Of a stretch of DNA of 44,799 nt, positions 15,541-24,183 are shown in pieces. The translations under genes were made by a program, and so were the position numbers. Location: IMG/VR virus record IMGVR_UViG_3300037076_000138, positions 1 through 44,799 of that record. One strand, given 5' to 3'. The DNA is from a virus. A model generated the notes under the pieces. The model worked only from the letters and a program-made list of their open reading frames with translations. It did no database searches and was not told the DNA's origin. Each line of letters begins with the position of its first letter. Position 1 is the stretch's first letter.

Positions 15541-15818
15541 TCCTCAAAAATCACGACTGCCCGGCTTGCGGTGGAAACGAGCCGGCCGCGCGGGACTGCA
15601 AATCCTGCATGGGCACGGGCAAGGTGCGAGTGACGCAATGCCTGTTCGAGTCAATCACGGCCGACGTGTGGGAGCTTCTGGAAGCCATGAACGACGCGGA
15701 CCACGGCAATCTTCCGGTGCATGGCGGGACTCTCGATCAAACCCGCGTGTTCACGGAATCCCTCCGATACGCCCGCGAGTTGAACGACCGATGCAAGGTG
15801 CAATATGAGCGAAGGTAG
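15151..15818 (+). CDS. Tail assembly chaperone gpGT-like fusion, made by -1 frameshift
   Basis: Slipping back one base in the A9 run continues translation to the TAG at 15816-15818, giving about 222 residues. The -1 frame is open without stops from the slippery site, and a TAA just upstream of the run closes it on the left, as expected of a true shift site. The added T-like part carries a zinc-binding pair CPACGG / CKSCMGTGKV and a helical end (DVWELLEAMNDADHG, LRYARELNDRC). It ends 14 bases into the tape measure gene. In lambda the ratio of G to GT matters for tail length. Confidence 0.8.
15436..15444 (+). promoter_or_regulatory. Programmed -1 frameshift slippery site
   Basis: Nine consecutive A, read in frame 0 as AAA-AAA-AAA after GAT. 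The run allows tandem slippage by one base and is followed by in-frame sequence in the -1 frame. Confidence 0.75.
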
Positions 15819-18069
15819 CGACCAAGCCGTAAAAATCCGTGTGCGGGCCGTCGATGAGACGGGCGATGCTTTCGCCAAAGCGCGGATGCAGATGGTCAAC
15901 CTGCAAAAGCGGGAGAAAGAACTTCGCCAAGAGGCCGCGAAGGAGATGCAGTCGGGGCCGTCTCGGGCGGCGATGCAGAAGATCAAAATAGCTGACAACC
16001 TCCAGGCCATCGAGCAAATCAGGTCGCAGGAATTGGCCGGTCGGCAAGCTCTCGCTCAACGTCTGGCCGCGTTCAAGGCGGAGCGGGCTGAAGAGCGGGC
16101 CATCGACGCAAAATCCGGCGGCCCAGGCGGCGGCGGGGAAGGGCTAAACAGCCGTCGCGAGATGCGACATATTTTGCGAAGCGGCGCGGGCATGGCTCTG
16201 GGGCAGGGCGGCGGTGAAATCGGGAACATCGCCAGCATGGGAGTGATGATCGGCGGCGCGGCAGGCGTGGCCGTCGCTGGCCTCATGCTGATCGGGGAGG
16301 CGTACAAATCCAGCGTAGAGGCGGCGAAGAAACTTGCCGAGACCCAAAAAGAGTACAACAAGGAACTGCGGGAATCTGCGGAATGGTGGGGCAAGGAAAC
16401 CGCGCACGACACCACGTCGATGGGCGGGAAGTACCGTGATCGCGCGAAAGAACTGCGCGAAAAGGCGGCGTCGATCAAAGACGCTGCGGCTGAGGCCGAA
16501 TCGACCAAGGGGCAAATCAGCAAGGCTACCGAGGGATGGGCAAGAATTTTCAGTGGCGAATCCGGCACAGAGGGCACTGCCGCCGACACCACGAACGCGG
16601 GAAAGAATCGGACCTTGATTCGCCAACGTCAAGAGGCCGCGAACCAAGAAGCCGAGATGACCACGAAGATGGAGGAGCGGGAGGAGATCGTCAACCGCCT
16701 CCGCAAGAGCGAGGAGCGGTCGGCCGGAATCAAGAAGGCCGAAATCGCGGGCATGGCCCCCGGCGTGGCAAAGGAGCGGGCGGCCCTGAAGGCGGAAGCC
16801 GACGATCAAACCCGACTGCTGGCGGATCGTCAACGGGACCGAAAGCAGAAAATCAAGGATGAGCACGATGTTGCTCTTGCAGCGGCGGCCCGCGCTCCCA
16901 AGAAACACGTCCAAAAGATTCTGGCTGACAAGGCCGATGAAAAATTCAACAACGATAATGTGGCCGCCGACCTGGAATCCATGAATGAGCGGCGTGACCT
17001 GAAACAATTGAACCGCCTCAAAGATGCCGCGCTCGACGCGACCTTGAAGCGTTCCGAGGCCGCCGCCGCCGCGAGCGCGGACCAGGCCATGATCGGAGCG
17101 ACTGAGCGGGGGTATCAGGCGAAGTTGGACGTGCTGAAGCGCGGCCAGCAGCAGGAGCTTTCCAGCTTCACCGGCACCGACGCCGAAAGAATATCGCTGG
17201 TGAAGAAGCAGACGGCGGAATTGCTGTCCCTCCAGCGCGAAGAGAACGACGCCCTGCTGGAAATGGATCAGGAGTTGGCCCGCAAGAAAATGGCCCTGCG
17301 CGATACCGGCGGGGTCATCGCCCTTCGCCAAGGTCACATGATGTTTGAGGCCGAAATTCAGGCCATGAAGAACCAGCGCGACGAACGAAACAAGGCGATC
17401 CAAGACGAACATAAAAAGGCGGACATCGAGGCCAAGGGCGATCCGAAGAAGATTCGGGAGAACGCAGCGAAAGCCGCCGCCGACCAAGCGGGCAACGAGC
17501 AGGAGGCCAACAACAGAATCCGAGAGGCGAAGGAAGCCCACGCCCGCGAGGTTGAGAATATCGAGTGGGAGACGGCACAGACGGTCATGGAGACGAAGGA
17601 CAAGGCGGCGGTCATTGCCTTGCGGGCCCAGCACAAATACTTCGCCGCCGACCAAACCGAAATCGCGAACCACCTGAAGGAAAAGCAGGCCGCGATCCAG
17701 GCGGAAGCGGATCGGAAAATCGCCGCCGATAAGACCAACGCCAAGAAAATCCAGGCCGGCGCCGATGCGAAGAAGGAAGCGGCAAAGCAGGACGCGGCGA
17801 TCTCCCTGAAGGAACTCCGGGACAGGCGCCTGCGCGAAAGCCTTTCGCTGTCGCTGGCGCAGGGCGGCGTGAGCGGGCACCTGACGGGCGCGCAGGCGAT
17901 CTCCCGCGAGATGAACAATCCGGGCCGGGCATTGCTGGGGGCGCACGCATCCGAAAAGCCAATGACGCAGCAGCAGGGCGGCGACCTGATTACCGCAGTC
18001 AAGGGCCTGGTGGACGTTTTCCGCAACCACCCGGCGTCGGCAGTTGAAGCCTTGCTTGGGAGTAATTGA
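15805..18069 (+). CDS. Tape measure protein
   Basis: A 754-residue, almost wholly alpha-helical protein full of Ala/Lys/Glu/Gln, with long coiled-coil stretches. One hydrophobic segment, about residues 147-170 (NIASMGVMIGGAAGVAVAGLMLIGEAY), could insert into the membrane during DNA delivery. Place after the gpG/gpGT pair is diagnostic. At roughly 0.15 nm per residue it would set a tail of about 110 nm, which is an inference from known tape measures. Start at 15805 overlaps the GT reading frame. Confidence 0.9.
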   Translation: MSEGSDQAVKIRVRAVDETGDAFAKARMQMVNLQKREKELRQEAAKEMQSGPSRAAMQKIKIADNLQAIEQIRSQELAGRQALAQRLAAFKAERAEERAIDAKSGGPGGGGEGLNSRREMRHILRSGAGMALGQGGGEIGNIASMGVMIGGAAGVAVAGLMLIGEAYKSSVEAAKKLAETQKEYNKELRESAEWWGKETAHDTTSMGGKYRDRAKELREKAASIKDAAAEAESTKGQISKATEGWARIFSGESGTEGTAADTTNAGKNRTLIRQRQEAANQEAEMTTKMEEREEIVNRLRKSEERSAGIKKAEIAGMAPGVAKERAALKAEADDQTRLLADRQRDRKQKIKDEHDVALAAAARAPKKHVQKILADKADEKFNNDNVAADLESMNERRDLKQLNRLKDAALDATLKRSEAAAAASADQAMIGATERGYQAKLDVLKRGQQQELSSFTGTDAERISLVKKQTAELLSLQREENDALLEMDQELARKKMALRDTGGVIALRQGHMMFEAEIQAMKNQRDERNKAIQDEHKKADIEAKGDPKKIRENAAKAAADQAGNEQEANNRIREAKEAHAREVENIEWETAQTVMETKDKAAVIALRAQHKYFAADQTEIANHLKEKQAAIQAEADRKIAADKTNAKKIQAGADAKKEAAKQDAAISLKELRDRRLRESLSLSLAQGGVSGHLTGAQAISREMNNPGRALLGAHASEKPMTQQQGGDLITAVKGLVDVFRNHPASAVEALLGSN

Positions 18070-18070
18070 A

Positions 18071-19123
18071 ATGGCGATAGTCGTAACGAGACCATGGAGC
18101 GGACTGAAGGCAACCCGCGGCGACCCCCGCACGACGGAAATGGCATGGGATGTCTGGTTCAACGGGGCGGACTCCCCCGGCGATCCAACCACGGCGATCA
18201 ACTCTTCCGGCGTGGCGCAGAACCAGACTGCCTCACTGAACGAGTCCGGTTCGACGATGCTGTTCTACTGCCAGAGCATTTCAGCGGCCCCGGCCGGCTT
18301 TGGCGTCTACCGAGTGACGGCGTACTTCGCCACCACTCCAAAGGGCTGGTTTCCGAATCCGGCGTTTCCAACTTCCGAGCCGAAAGAGTACCTCTTCGAG
18401 CCGGCCAGCACGTCCGAGCCGGTGGACCGGGACATTTTCGGCAACGTCATTGCGAACACGAACAATGATGTTTATCAGTCTCTCCCGTCGAAATTCTTCC
18501 CGCTGCTCAATCTGACGATCCGGTACAACGTGGCCCTGGGCGACTTCGATATGGGCGGCCTGGAAACGTACCAATGCACCGTCAACGGCAGCGCCTGGAC
18601 TTTTGGGCCGTCCGGCGCGTGGAGTGTTGACGCTGGCGAGGCGTTCTGCAAGGGTATCCGCCCGATCACGGAGGTTACAAACCAGTCACCCTACATTCGC
18701 CTGGAGGGGCAGTGGGAGTTGCGGCCGGGCATTGCCATCGGCGGAACACCGGCGATTGCGGCTGACAGCGACGGCCTGATGGACGGGTTCAAATACCGCG
18801 TTTTGAACGCGGGCCGCCGATGCTATTTCAACTCTGGTTCTGGGCCTCAAATGGGCGACGTGATTTACAAGGCGTCGGGGTTGAACCAGGGCTTGCGCGT
18901 GCAGGACGATATTCGGTTCAACGTGGACGGGACGCCGGTGGACGGCGCGAGCTACGCCGTGATGGACGCATGGGGAAACATGCAGGTGCCCATTGCCACT
19001 CCGGGCTTCCCGACGCAGCCGATCACCACGGAAGTTATCGGAACCGGCGTTATGAAGGCAGTCTTCATTCACTACCAGCTTTATGCGACGGCGGATTACA
19101 ACGACCTGGACCTGGACACATGA
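18071..19123 (+). CDS. Tail-tip region protein, unknown
   Basis: A 350-residue beta-rich protein starting after GGGAG. It is rich in Gly/Asn/aromatics (AGFGVYRVTAYFATTPKGW, YIRLEGQWELRPGIAIGG). Position right after the tape measure is where distal tail or baseplate hub proteins lie. I do not recognise a family. It overlaps the next gene by ATGA. Confidence 0.65.
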   Translation: MAIVVTRPWSGLKATRGDPRTTEMAWDVWFNGADSPGDPTTAINSSGVAQNQTASLNESGSTMLFYCQSISAAPAGFGVYRVTAYFATTPKGWFPNPAFPTSEPKEYLFEPASTSEPVDRDIFGNVIANTNNDVYQSLPSKFFPLLNLTIRYNVALGDFDMGGLETYQCTVNGSAWTFGPSGAWSVDAGEAFCKGIRPITEVTNQSPYIRLEGQWELRPGIAIGGTPAIAADSDGLMDGFKYRVLNAGRRCYFNSGSGPQMGDVIYKASGLNQGLRVQDDIRFNVDGTPVDGASYAVMDAWGNMQVPIATPGFPTQPITTEVIGTGVMKAVFIHYQLYATADYNDLDLDT

Positions 19124-19539
19124 TTCTTCCAACTCGAAAAGACGCCGAAATCCTCCGATCGAACATCGGCAAGGTGAACCAGTCGCGTGGCGCTGGCGTC
19201 CACAATTCCCCCGGCGGCATCGTGACGGCAGGGAGCTTCAAGCGGGAGCGGAGGAACGACCAGTTTACCGGCAAATCCCCGCTTGTGAAGCTGACGCAAA
19301 CTGGCGGGACTGGCGGCGATGCAACCCATATATGCTCCTTCACCTACAGCGTGTTCCAACTGGACGGGGCGACCGCGTTAAAGGATTCCAGCGGAACGGC
19401 GTACACCGTGCAAGCCCCGATTGCGTTCAGGTCGGCTTATGGTCTCCGCACCGCCGCGACGTATGGCTTGTGGGATTTCACGAACAAGGTTCTTGCCGTC
19501 GCGTTTGAGGAGGATTCGACGGGAGGGACTTGTCCATGA
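19120..19539 (+). CDS. Tail-region hypothetical protein
   Basis: A 139-residue protein (MILPTRKDAEILRSNIGKVNQ). A short helical start is followed by a glycine- and threonine-rich beta part (TQTGGTGGDATHICSF, YGLRTAATYGLW). ATGA overlaps on both sides place it in the same translationally coupled tail-tip unit. No family recognised. Confidence 0.6.
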   Translation: MILPTRKDAEILRSNIGKVNQSRGAGVHNSPGGIVTAGSFKRERRNDQFTGKSPLVKLTQTGGTGGDATHICSFTYSVFQLDGATALKDSSGTAYTVQAPIAFRSAYGLRTAATYGLWDFTNKVLAVAFEEDSTGGTCP

Positions 19540-19910
19540 TTACCTACTCTGGGCACTTCCTGGTCGATTCGACCGGCAAGCGGATCACCAAGAGCGACGG
19601 TTCGCAGCTGGTTTTGGGGCCGCAGAAGATTGTGGCCACTGGTGGGGTAACTGGCACTTATTTACTAGATTCTTTAATAACCAATAACCCATCGACAGGA
19701 GATTGCTTTTATTCCTATGGAAATCAGTATCCCAGTGCCATCGGTATTGGTGTGGTGCATCACGCGGATGGAACCTGGGCCACAATTTTCGGCCATGTGT
19801 TTTATTATTGGCCGACAACAGGACTTTCCATTGGCGATACCTGTGTACCTTCTGGTTCTGGCATAGTGGCCACTACCCCGGAAACCGACTTGACCTTCTC
19901 TTGCCCATGA
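19536..19910 (+). CDS. Tail-region hypothetical protein, mosaic composition
   Basis: A 124-residue beta-rich protein (MITYSGHFLVDSTGKRITKSDGSQLVLGP). From about 19640 to the end the DNA is clearly more AT-rich than the surrounding genes (TTATTTACTAGATTC and similar), while the first third has the usual GC-rich codons. This suggests a swapped C-terminal domain, as in receptor-binding or tip proteins. Function unknown. Confidence 0.6.
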   Translation: MITYSGHFLVDSTGKRITKSDGSQLVLGPQKIVATGGVTGTYLLDSLITNNPSTGDCFYSYGNQYPSAIGIGVVHHADGTWATIFGHVFYYWPTTGLSIGDTCVPSGSGIVATTPETDLTFSCP

Positions 19911-20164
19911 CCTGCAAAAACGACAAGCCGATGCGCGAGCAAATCCTGGCGGCCGCCAAGACGCCGAGGGAATTGTTCATCCATCGGTTTTCAAGATGTT
20001 GCCACGCGACCGAGTGCGGGCGGCTCTGTGAACGGCTGATAAAAGGTCCGGGTAAAACAGAGGTCAAGTGCTGGATGAACTACCCCAACACGCCCGCCTC
20101 GATGCTGGACCTGTACGTGAAACTTGAAGAGCGGGATTTCTTTTGTCCCGCAGGACTGTTCTAA
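19907..20164 (+). CDS. Small cysteine-rich hypothetical protein
   Basis: An 85-residue protein starting at an ATGA overlap. Cysteines cluster (RCCHATECGRLCERL, about residues 29-40) with further Cys at positions 3, about 54 and about 80, so a metal site is plausible. The layout 'TPRELFIHRFSRCC' hints at a small zinc-binding fold, but I do not recognise a family. Confidence 0.55.
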   Translation: MTCKNDKPMREQILAAAKTPRELFIHRFSRCCHATECGRLCERLIKGPGKTEVKCWMNYPNTPASMLDLYVKLEERDFFCPAGLF

Positions 20165-20955
20165 TGAAAACGCTCCGCTTCTACAATTGCAGCCACATCG
20201 GAGACGCCCTAGCGGATTCGATCCTGTTCAACGCCCTGGCCCCTCTCCCGATCCAGTACATGACTCATCCGAGGAATCTTCCCCACGTCCGCGAATGGTT
20301 CGGCCCGCACGTCGAACTCACTCCCTACATGCCCCCGGGCGCGGAGGAAATATGGATCACCCACACGCTGCACGGCGGCGTCAAGGGCGCGGATAAGTTT
20401 CACCCCGGCATGAGAGCGCACAAAACCCCCCACATTTACAACCAGGTCTATTTCGACCACTTCCGGGCGATCTGCGAGCGGCACCAGCTTGATTTCCCAT
20501 TCAGGACGAAAGACGACATTTGCCACACCCAGCCGGAATTGAACCGGCCCGGCGACGGCGAATACCTCTGGGACTGGCTCATCGTCAATTCGGAGTGTCT
20601 CAGCGGCCAACTGGAGCGGTGGGACGAGGCGCGGCTGGCCGAGATATGCCTCTCGCTCCCCGGTCGCGTAATCACCACGCACCCCGTCCCCGGGCTGCCC
20701 TGCACGCGCCAGGAGGCCCCCAGGCTGTTCGACGTGGCAAAGGTGGCTGGTAGGTCAAGAATCGTCGCCGGGATCAATACCGGGCCTCTGTGGGCCTGCC
20801 TGACCCGTCAGATGGTGGAGCGGGCCGAGCGGATCGTGACGGTGGACCGCGAACATGGATTTTTCTACGAGGGGAAGAGCATCTGGTGTCGAGACCTGGA
20901 CGAGTTCAGCATTTGCCTCGGTAACATCCGGCGGCAATTTTCAGCTTCCAGGTGA
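20164..20955 (+). CDS. Putative GT9-like glycosyltransferase
   Basis: A 263-residue protein with a GT-B style pattern: an N-terminal HIGDALADSILFNALAPLPIQYMTHP comparable to the GDxL-ATP start of heptosyltransferase-like (GT9) enzymes. The C-terminal SRIVAGINTGPLWACLTRQMVERAERIVTVDREHGFFY resembles their donor-binding end. It lies within the tail region and overlaps the preceding gene by TAATG. A role in altering host or virion glycans is inference; a non-enzymatic fold is possible. Confidence 0.42.
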   Translation: MKTLRFYNCSHIGDALADSILFNALAPLPIQYMTHPRNLPHVREWFGPHVELTPYMPPGAEEIWITHTLHGGVKGADKFHPGMRAHKTPHIYNQVYFDHFRAICERHQLDFPFRTKDDICHTQPELNRPGDGEYLWDWLIVNSECLSGQLERWDEARLAEICLSLPGRVITTHPVPGLPCTRQEAPRLFDVAKVAGRSRIVAGINTGPLWACLTRQMVERAERIVTVDREHGFFYEGKSIWCRDLDEFSICLGNIRRQFSASR

Positions 20956-21166
20956 GTTGACGCAGGGCGTTCTCCGTCCGCAAACCCGACCAATGGAAGT
21001 GCCGGGCGATCTTTGCCTTGTTGAGCCGGCCGCTGGGGAGCGTGAAATCGTAGTGTTCTGCGGCGGCCAAGAGGTGATTGGCGTCCCCCCGCGAGTGTGT
21101 TCTGGTTCTGCCGATGAGATCCCGCCGTTCAATTTCGTCCCTGAAATCAACCGGTTCTGCTCTCAT
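20906..21166 (-). CDS. Small leftward protein with HTH-like segment, probably leaderless
   Basis: An 86-residue minus-strand protein with good GC3 codon use. The middle, LPSGRLNKAKIARHFHWSGLRTENALRQLTWKL, reads like a helix-turn-helix. A near-consensus sigma70 promoter on the minus strand (TTGACG-N17-TATAAT, 21175-21203) ends 8 bases before the ATG, so the mRNA would be nearly leaderless. The gene runs against the late genes and overlaps the end of the GT9-like gene. A regulator of the switch to late expression is possible. Confidence 0.6.
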   Translation of the reverse strand: MRAEPVDFRDEIERRDLIGRTRTHSRGDANHLLAAAEHYDFTLPSGRLNKAKIARHFHWSGLRTENALRQLTWKLKIAAGCYRGKC

Positions 21167-21174
21167 GGCCGCGT

Positions 21175-21203
21175 ATTATAGGTCTGGATAACCCCAGCGT
21201 CAA
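21175..21203 (-). promoter_or_regulatory. Sigma70-type promoter, leftward
   Basis: On the minus strand TTGACG (21198-21203), 17 bases, then a perfect TATAAT (21175-21180). The start site would be near 21168, almost at the ATG of the leftward gene. The -35 box touches the late element on the opposite strand. Confidence 0.8.
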
Positions 21204-21223
21204 CCCTACATTGGGATTGAGGA
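21203..21223 (+). promoter_or_regulatory. Late repeated element, copy E
   Basis: The best full copy, CCCTACATTGGGATTGAGGA at 21204-21223 preceded by A. It lies 8 bases before an ATG (21232) and opens the lysis/tail-spike unit, back to back with a leftward sigma70 promoter. Confidence 0.75.
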
Positions 21224-21231
21224 GCAATTTT

Positions 21232-21273
21232 ATGGCAGACAAACGAGACGGATGGCCCAACCGGGCACAGTGA
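21232..21273 (+). CDS. Possible 13-residue leader peptide
   Basis: The ATG 8 bases after the late element gives only MADKRDGWPNRAQ before a TGA. The real downstream gene begins at 21283. This may be a leader that couples translation to the holin-like gene, or the remnant of a longer gene. Confidence 0.35.
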   Translation: MADKRDGWPNRAQ

Positions 21274-21282
21274 AGTGAGAGA

Positions 21283-21609
21283 ATGGAAATGACGGAACGA
21301 GAAACGAATGACCTGAAGGAATGGGCTCGGCAGATGGTGACGATAGCCATTGGCGAGTCCACCCGCCAAATGACGGAGTGCATTTACGGTAAGGCGATCC
21401 CCGGCCATGAACGGGACTGCCGGCATTGGTTCGCGATCAAGATTTCCGCGATTGTGTTGAGCCTCGTTATCTCATTCCTGGGCATCGGCAACATATGGGG
21501 CTTTACCGCCCTGCTCAACGCCATCAACAGCGCCAAGGCGTCGGCGGCTGGTTCGGCGGCGGGAGCGCACACGGACTCGGAGACGGCGCACCAGGACACG
21601 AAGAAGTGA
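21283..21609 (+). CDS. Holin-like membrane protein
   Basis: A 108-residue protein with a charged N-terminus, one clear membrane segment (ISAIVLSLVISFLGIGNIWGF, about residues 54-74) and a hydrophilic Ala/Ser-rich tail. Size and single-span topology suit a class III holin or a DUF-type phage membrane protein. Position at the start of the post-tail block supports lysis, but no endolysin is adjacent. ATGs at 21283 and 21289 are both possible. Confidence 0.5.
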   Translation: MEMTERETNDLKEWARQMVTIAIGESTRQMTECIYGKAIPGHERDCRHWFAIKISAIVLSLVISFLGIGNIWGFTALLNAINSAKASAAGSAAGAHTDSETAHQDTKK

Positions 21610-21627
21610 CGAAGGAAAACAGGTAGC

Positions 21628-21930
21628 ATGAGCCAATACACCGAAACGGGAATTGCCAACGCGACGGCCGAGGCGCTTTCGGCCGCCGAGGTGCGGGCCA
21701 TGCCCTACGCCGGCATCGCGGCCCTGTGCGGCGTGGTGCTCGGGCAGCCGGGCAACACGTCGCCGGCGGATTTCTTCTATGTCGCCGAGGCGGCCCAGAT
21801 CGCGGCCGCCCTGGACGTGATCTCGGCCCAGGCGCAGTGGGACAAGATGGAACTGGCCCTCCAGGCGGCGGGGCTGTCCGTGGCGCAGATCCTGTTGGAC
21901 ATTGGCCAGCGCCCCGGAGGTGAGGCATGA
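21628..21930 (+). CDS. Hypothetical protein upstream of tail spike
   Basis: A 100-residue Ala-rich helical protein (AEALSAAEVRAMPYAGIAALCGVVLG) with stop overlapping the spike gene start by ATGA. Translational coupling suggests it helps spike assembly, but no family is recognised. Confidence 0.6.
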   Translation: MSQYTETGIANATAEALSAAEVRAMPYAGIAALCGVVLGQPGNTSPADFFYVAEAAQIAAALDVISAQAQWDKMELALQAAGLSVAQILLDIGQRPGGEA

Positions 21931-23588
21931 ACTATACCGAATTTTTCGTTGTCCCCACCAGCGTGGACGCCACCGCCCTCAACACCAACGGCGGCGATGG
22001 ACTGCCGAGTATTGGCCCCTTTCCCCCATCCGTAATGTCAGGGACTTCTACAATTACTTGGCCTGGGGTTGATTTAAGTGTCCTAGTGGTTAATGGTCGT
22101 TTTGCAACCTGGGACATCAGCGGAGCAAAACTGAGATTCAAATTCACGAGTGCAATTACCTACGGCGGCGTGAATAGTACGGCAACTGTAGCAATGACGG
22201 ATGGTAGTTCGTTGCCCACAGGAACAGTCATGATTCATGTTGGAGGTTCTTGGGCCGACCCTTCGATGGTCGCAGGACTGACCACCGCGTCGGTCAACGC
22301 GGCAGGCAACCCACCCCGCCTGAACATCTACGAACCGGCGACCTACGGCGTGGGTATGACCATCACGGCCAACTTCACTCCGGCGATCCCCTTGACCATC
22401 TCCGGCTACCACACCACGCCGGGTGATCTGGCAGGCACCATGACCGCGCCCCTGATCCAACAGAACTCTGGCATTGTTACAAATGGTCTTGTCGAAGTGG
22501 ATTCGTCGTATGTCACCATCAGGAACATTTACTCCTCCACAACGCAGAGCGGGGTTCGTGCTTTCTTCTCGTCGAGCCACAACTATGTCGCCCTCATCAA
22601 CTGTACGGCCAATTCTACGGCGGGGGCCGCTATTCAGTTGGCTTCGATCTATGGAGCACTAATAGACGGATGCCTTATTATCACGGGAGGAGACGCGGGC
22701 CATTCGGCCATTGGCGGCTCGTCTTCAATGACTCTTGTGCGGACTCGGGTAGCCGGAGTCAACGCGGCAGCGGCATCCTTGGGTGCGGTGAGTGTTTCCT
22801 ACGGCACCGGGATAGTGATTGAGGACTGCGTCTTTTACAACTTCACCGCTGATGCCATCGTTCTGGGGGTAGGAAACCAGGGTGTCATCATTCGCAACAA
22901 CACCTTCCACAACGTTACTGGAAACGCGATCAATGCCGGAGCGCTTACGGACCTAGGTGGATTGCTGATCGAGGGAAACATCTTTTCGACAGTGACCGGA
23001 AATATCATCCACAGCACATCAGCTTCAAAGGTGAATGCTGTACGATTTTCAGATAACGTGATCTACAACTGTGGCACGACATTCTCCACGCCAGTCTTAG
23101 ACAACTCCGAGGACATTCTGACGAGCAACCCGTTCACCACGGGCGAGACGCTATCGGCGGCGGCCGTGCAGCACCCGATCCTGATGGCCGATGGGACGAC
23201 CTACAACTACCCGACGCTGGGGGCCGTGCAGGCGCAGATTACCTACCCCGCTGGCGCAAACACCCAATCGGGCGCGGCGGCCTATGGCATCAACGCCAAC
23301 AGCGTAACACCGAGTTACCCCACGTCGGCGGCCAGCTACGCCGTCCAACTTGCGCTCGACAAGGCCGTGGTCGCGGCAGAGGCGGCGGGGGTCATCCTGG
23401 GCACTCAATTCACTTGGCGCGATGCGGCAGTCACCACACCGGGAACCTACAATCTTCCCCCGCAGGATCACGTCCTGCAAACCGGGACACCCTACTACGG
23501 TGTCACTGGCAGCCTGATCGACGGGCTGTATTCGTCCACCATCGTCATCGACCTTGAGGTCAGCGACGTGGCATTGGAGGTCGCATGA
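21927..23588 (+). CDS. Tail spike with right-handed beta-helix
   Basis: A 553-residue protein. Residues about 170-390 form a run of short turns with N, T, V and I repeats (SSYVTIRNIYSS, HNYVALINCTANS, GVIIRNNTFHNVTGNAI, LLIEGNIFSTVTG), typical of pectate-lyase-like beta-helices that bind or cut surface polysaccharide. DNA composition changes inside the gene: parts of 22030-22260 and 22465-23110 are more AT-rich, flanked by GC-rich ends. This suggests module exchange in the receptor-binding region. Confidence 0.8.
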   Translation: MNYTEFFVVPTSVDATALNTNGGDGLPSIGPFPPSVMSGTSTITWPGVDLSVLVVNGRFATWDISGAKLRFKFTSAITYGGVNSTATVAMTDGSSLPTGTVMIHVGGSWADPSMVAGLTTASVNAAGNPPRLNIYEPATYGVGMTITANFTPAIPLTISGYHTTPGDLAGTMTAPLIQQNSGIVTNGLVEVDSSYVTIRNIYSSTTQSGVRAFFSSSHNYVALINCTANSTAGAAIQLASIYGALIDGCLIITGGDAGHSAIGGSSSMTLVRTRVAGVNAAAASLGAVSVSYGTGIVIEDCVFYNFTADAIVLGVGNQGVIIRNNTFHNVTGNAINAGALTDLGGLLIEGNIFSTVTGNIIHSTSASKVNAVRFSDNVIYNCGTTFSTPVLDNSEDILTSNPFTTGETLSAAAVQHPILMADGTTYNYPTLGAVQAQITYPAGANTQSGAAAYGINANSVTPSYPTSAASYAVQLALDKAVVAAEAAGVILGTQFTWRDAAVTTPGTYNLPPQDHVLQTGTPYYGVTGSLIDGLYSSTIVIDLEVSDVALEVA

Positions 23589-24151
23589 TTCGCACGGCAA
23601 TCATCAAGGGATTCCAAAACGGCACCCAGGGCCCGGCAGACGCGGCGCCGACGATCACCGTCACCCGCAACGACACCCAGGCCGTCGTCCAGAGCGGCAC
23701 AGCGACCCTCCACGGCAGCGGCGCGGCCACCGTGTACACGTTCGACTGGACCGAGCCGACGGCGCCCGTCACCGGGTACACCTACGCCGTGGCCGGGACC
23801 ATCGACGGAGCGCCCGTCACTCGAACCGTCACCAACATCGCGGGCACCCCGACGCCGACGAACCCTCCGGGGACCGTGCAGATGTCGGGCACGGTCACGG
23901 ACGGCAATGGCAACCCGATTGCTGAGACGATCATCTTCCAGGCGACGGACGTTTCCGCCGCGGGGCAACTGACGATGGGCGCCATCGTGCAGGCAACATC
24001 CAACTCTTCCGGCGCCCTGTCGATCCAACTCCTCCAGAACACGAGCTACCGGGCGCGTGGCCTCAATGCGGCGGCGAATCCCGCGTGGCAACTGTTCACG
24101 ACGGGCGCCACGGACGGCCCGCTCCCCGGTTTCGTCGTACAGGAATCTTAA
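23585..24151 (+). CDS. Spike-associated protein, Ig-like
   Basis: A 188-residue beta-rich protein coupled to the spike by ATGA. The first half (APTITVTRNDTQAVVQSGTATLHGSG, TGYTYAVAGTIDG) and second half (VQMSGTVTDGNGNPIAETIIFQATD) each look like small beta-sandwich domains; the second resembles carboxypeptidase-regulatory-like folds. Probably a spike attachment or fibre accessory. Confidence 0.55.
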   Translation: MIRTAIIKGFQNGTQGPADAAPTITVTRNDTQAVVQSGTATLHGSGAATVYTFDWTEPTAPVTGYTYAVAGTIDGAPVTRTVTNIAGTPTPTNPPGTVQMSGTVTDGNGNPIAETIIFQATDVSAAGQLTMGAIVQATSNSSGALSIQLLQNTSYRARGLNAAANPAWQLFTTGATDGPLPGFVVQES

Positions 24152-24183
24152 AGTCGCCGCCCGATCCTGCCGATGTATTGGGC

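Noticed and set aside
18687-18706. Sixth copy of the late element (ACCCTACATT then CGCCTGGAGG)
   Set aside because: Only the first 10 bases match, and it lies inside a well-packed coding frame without a start codon nearby; likely chance.
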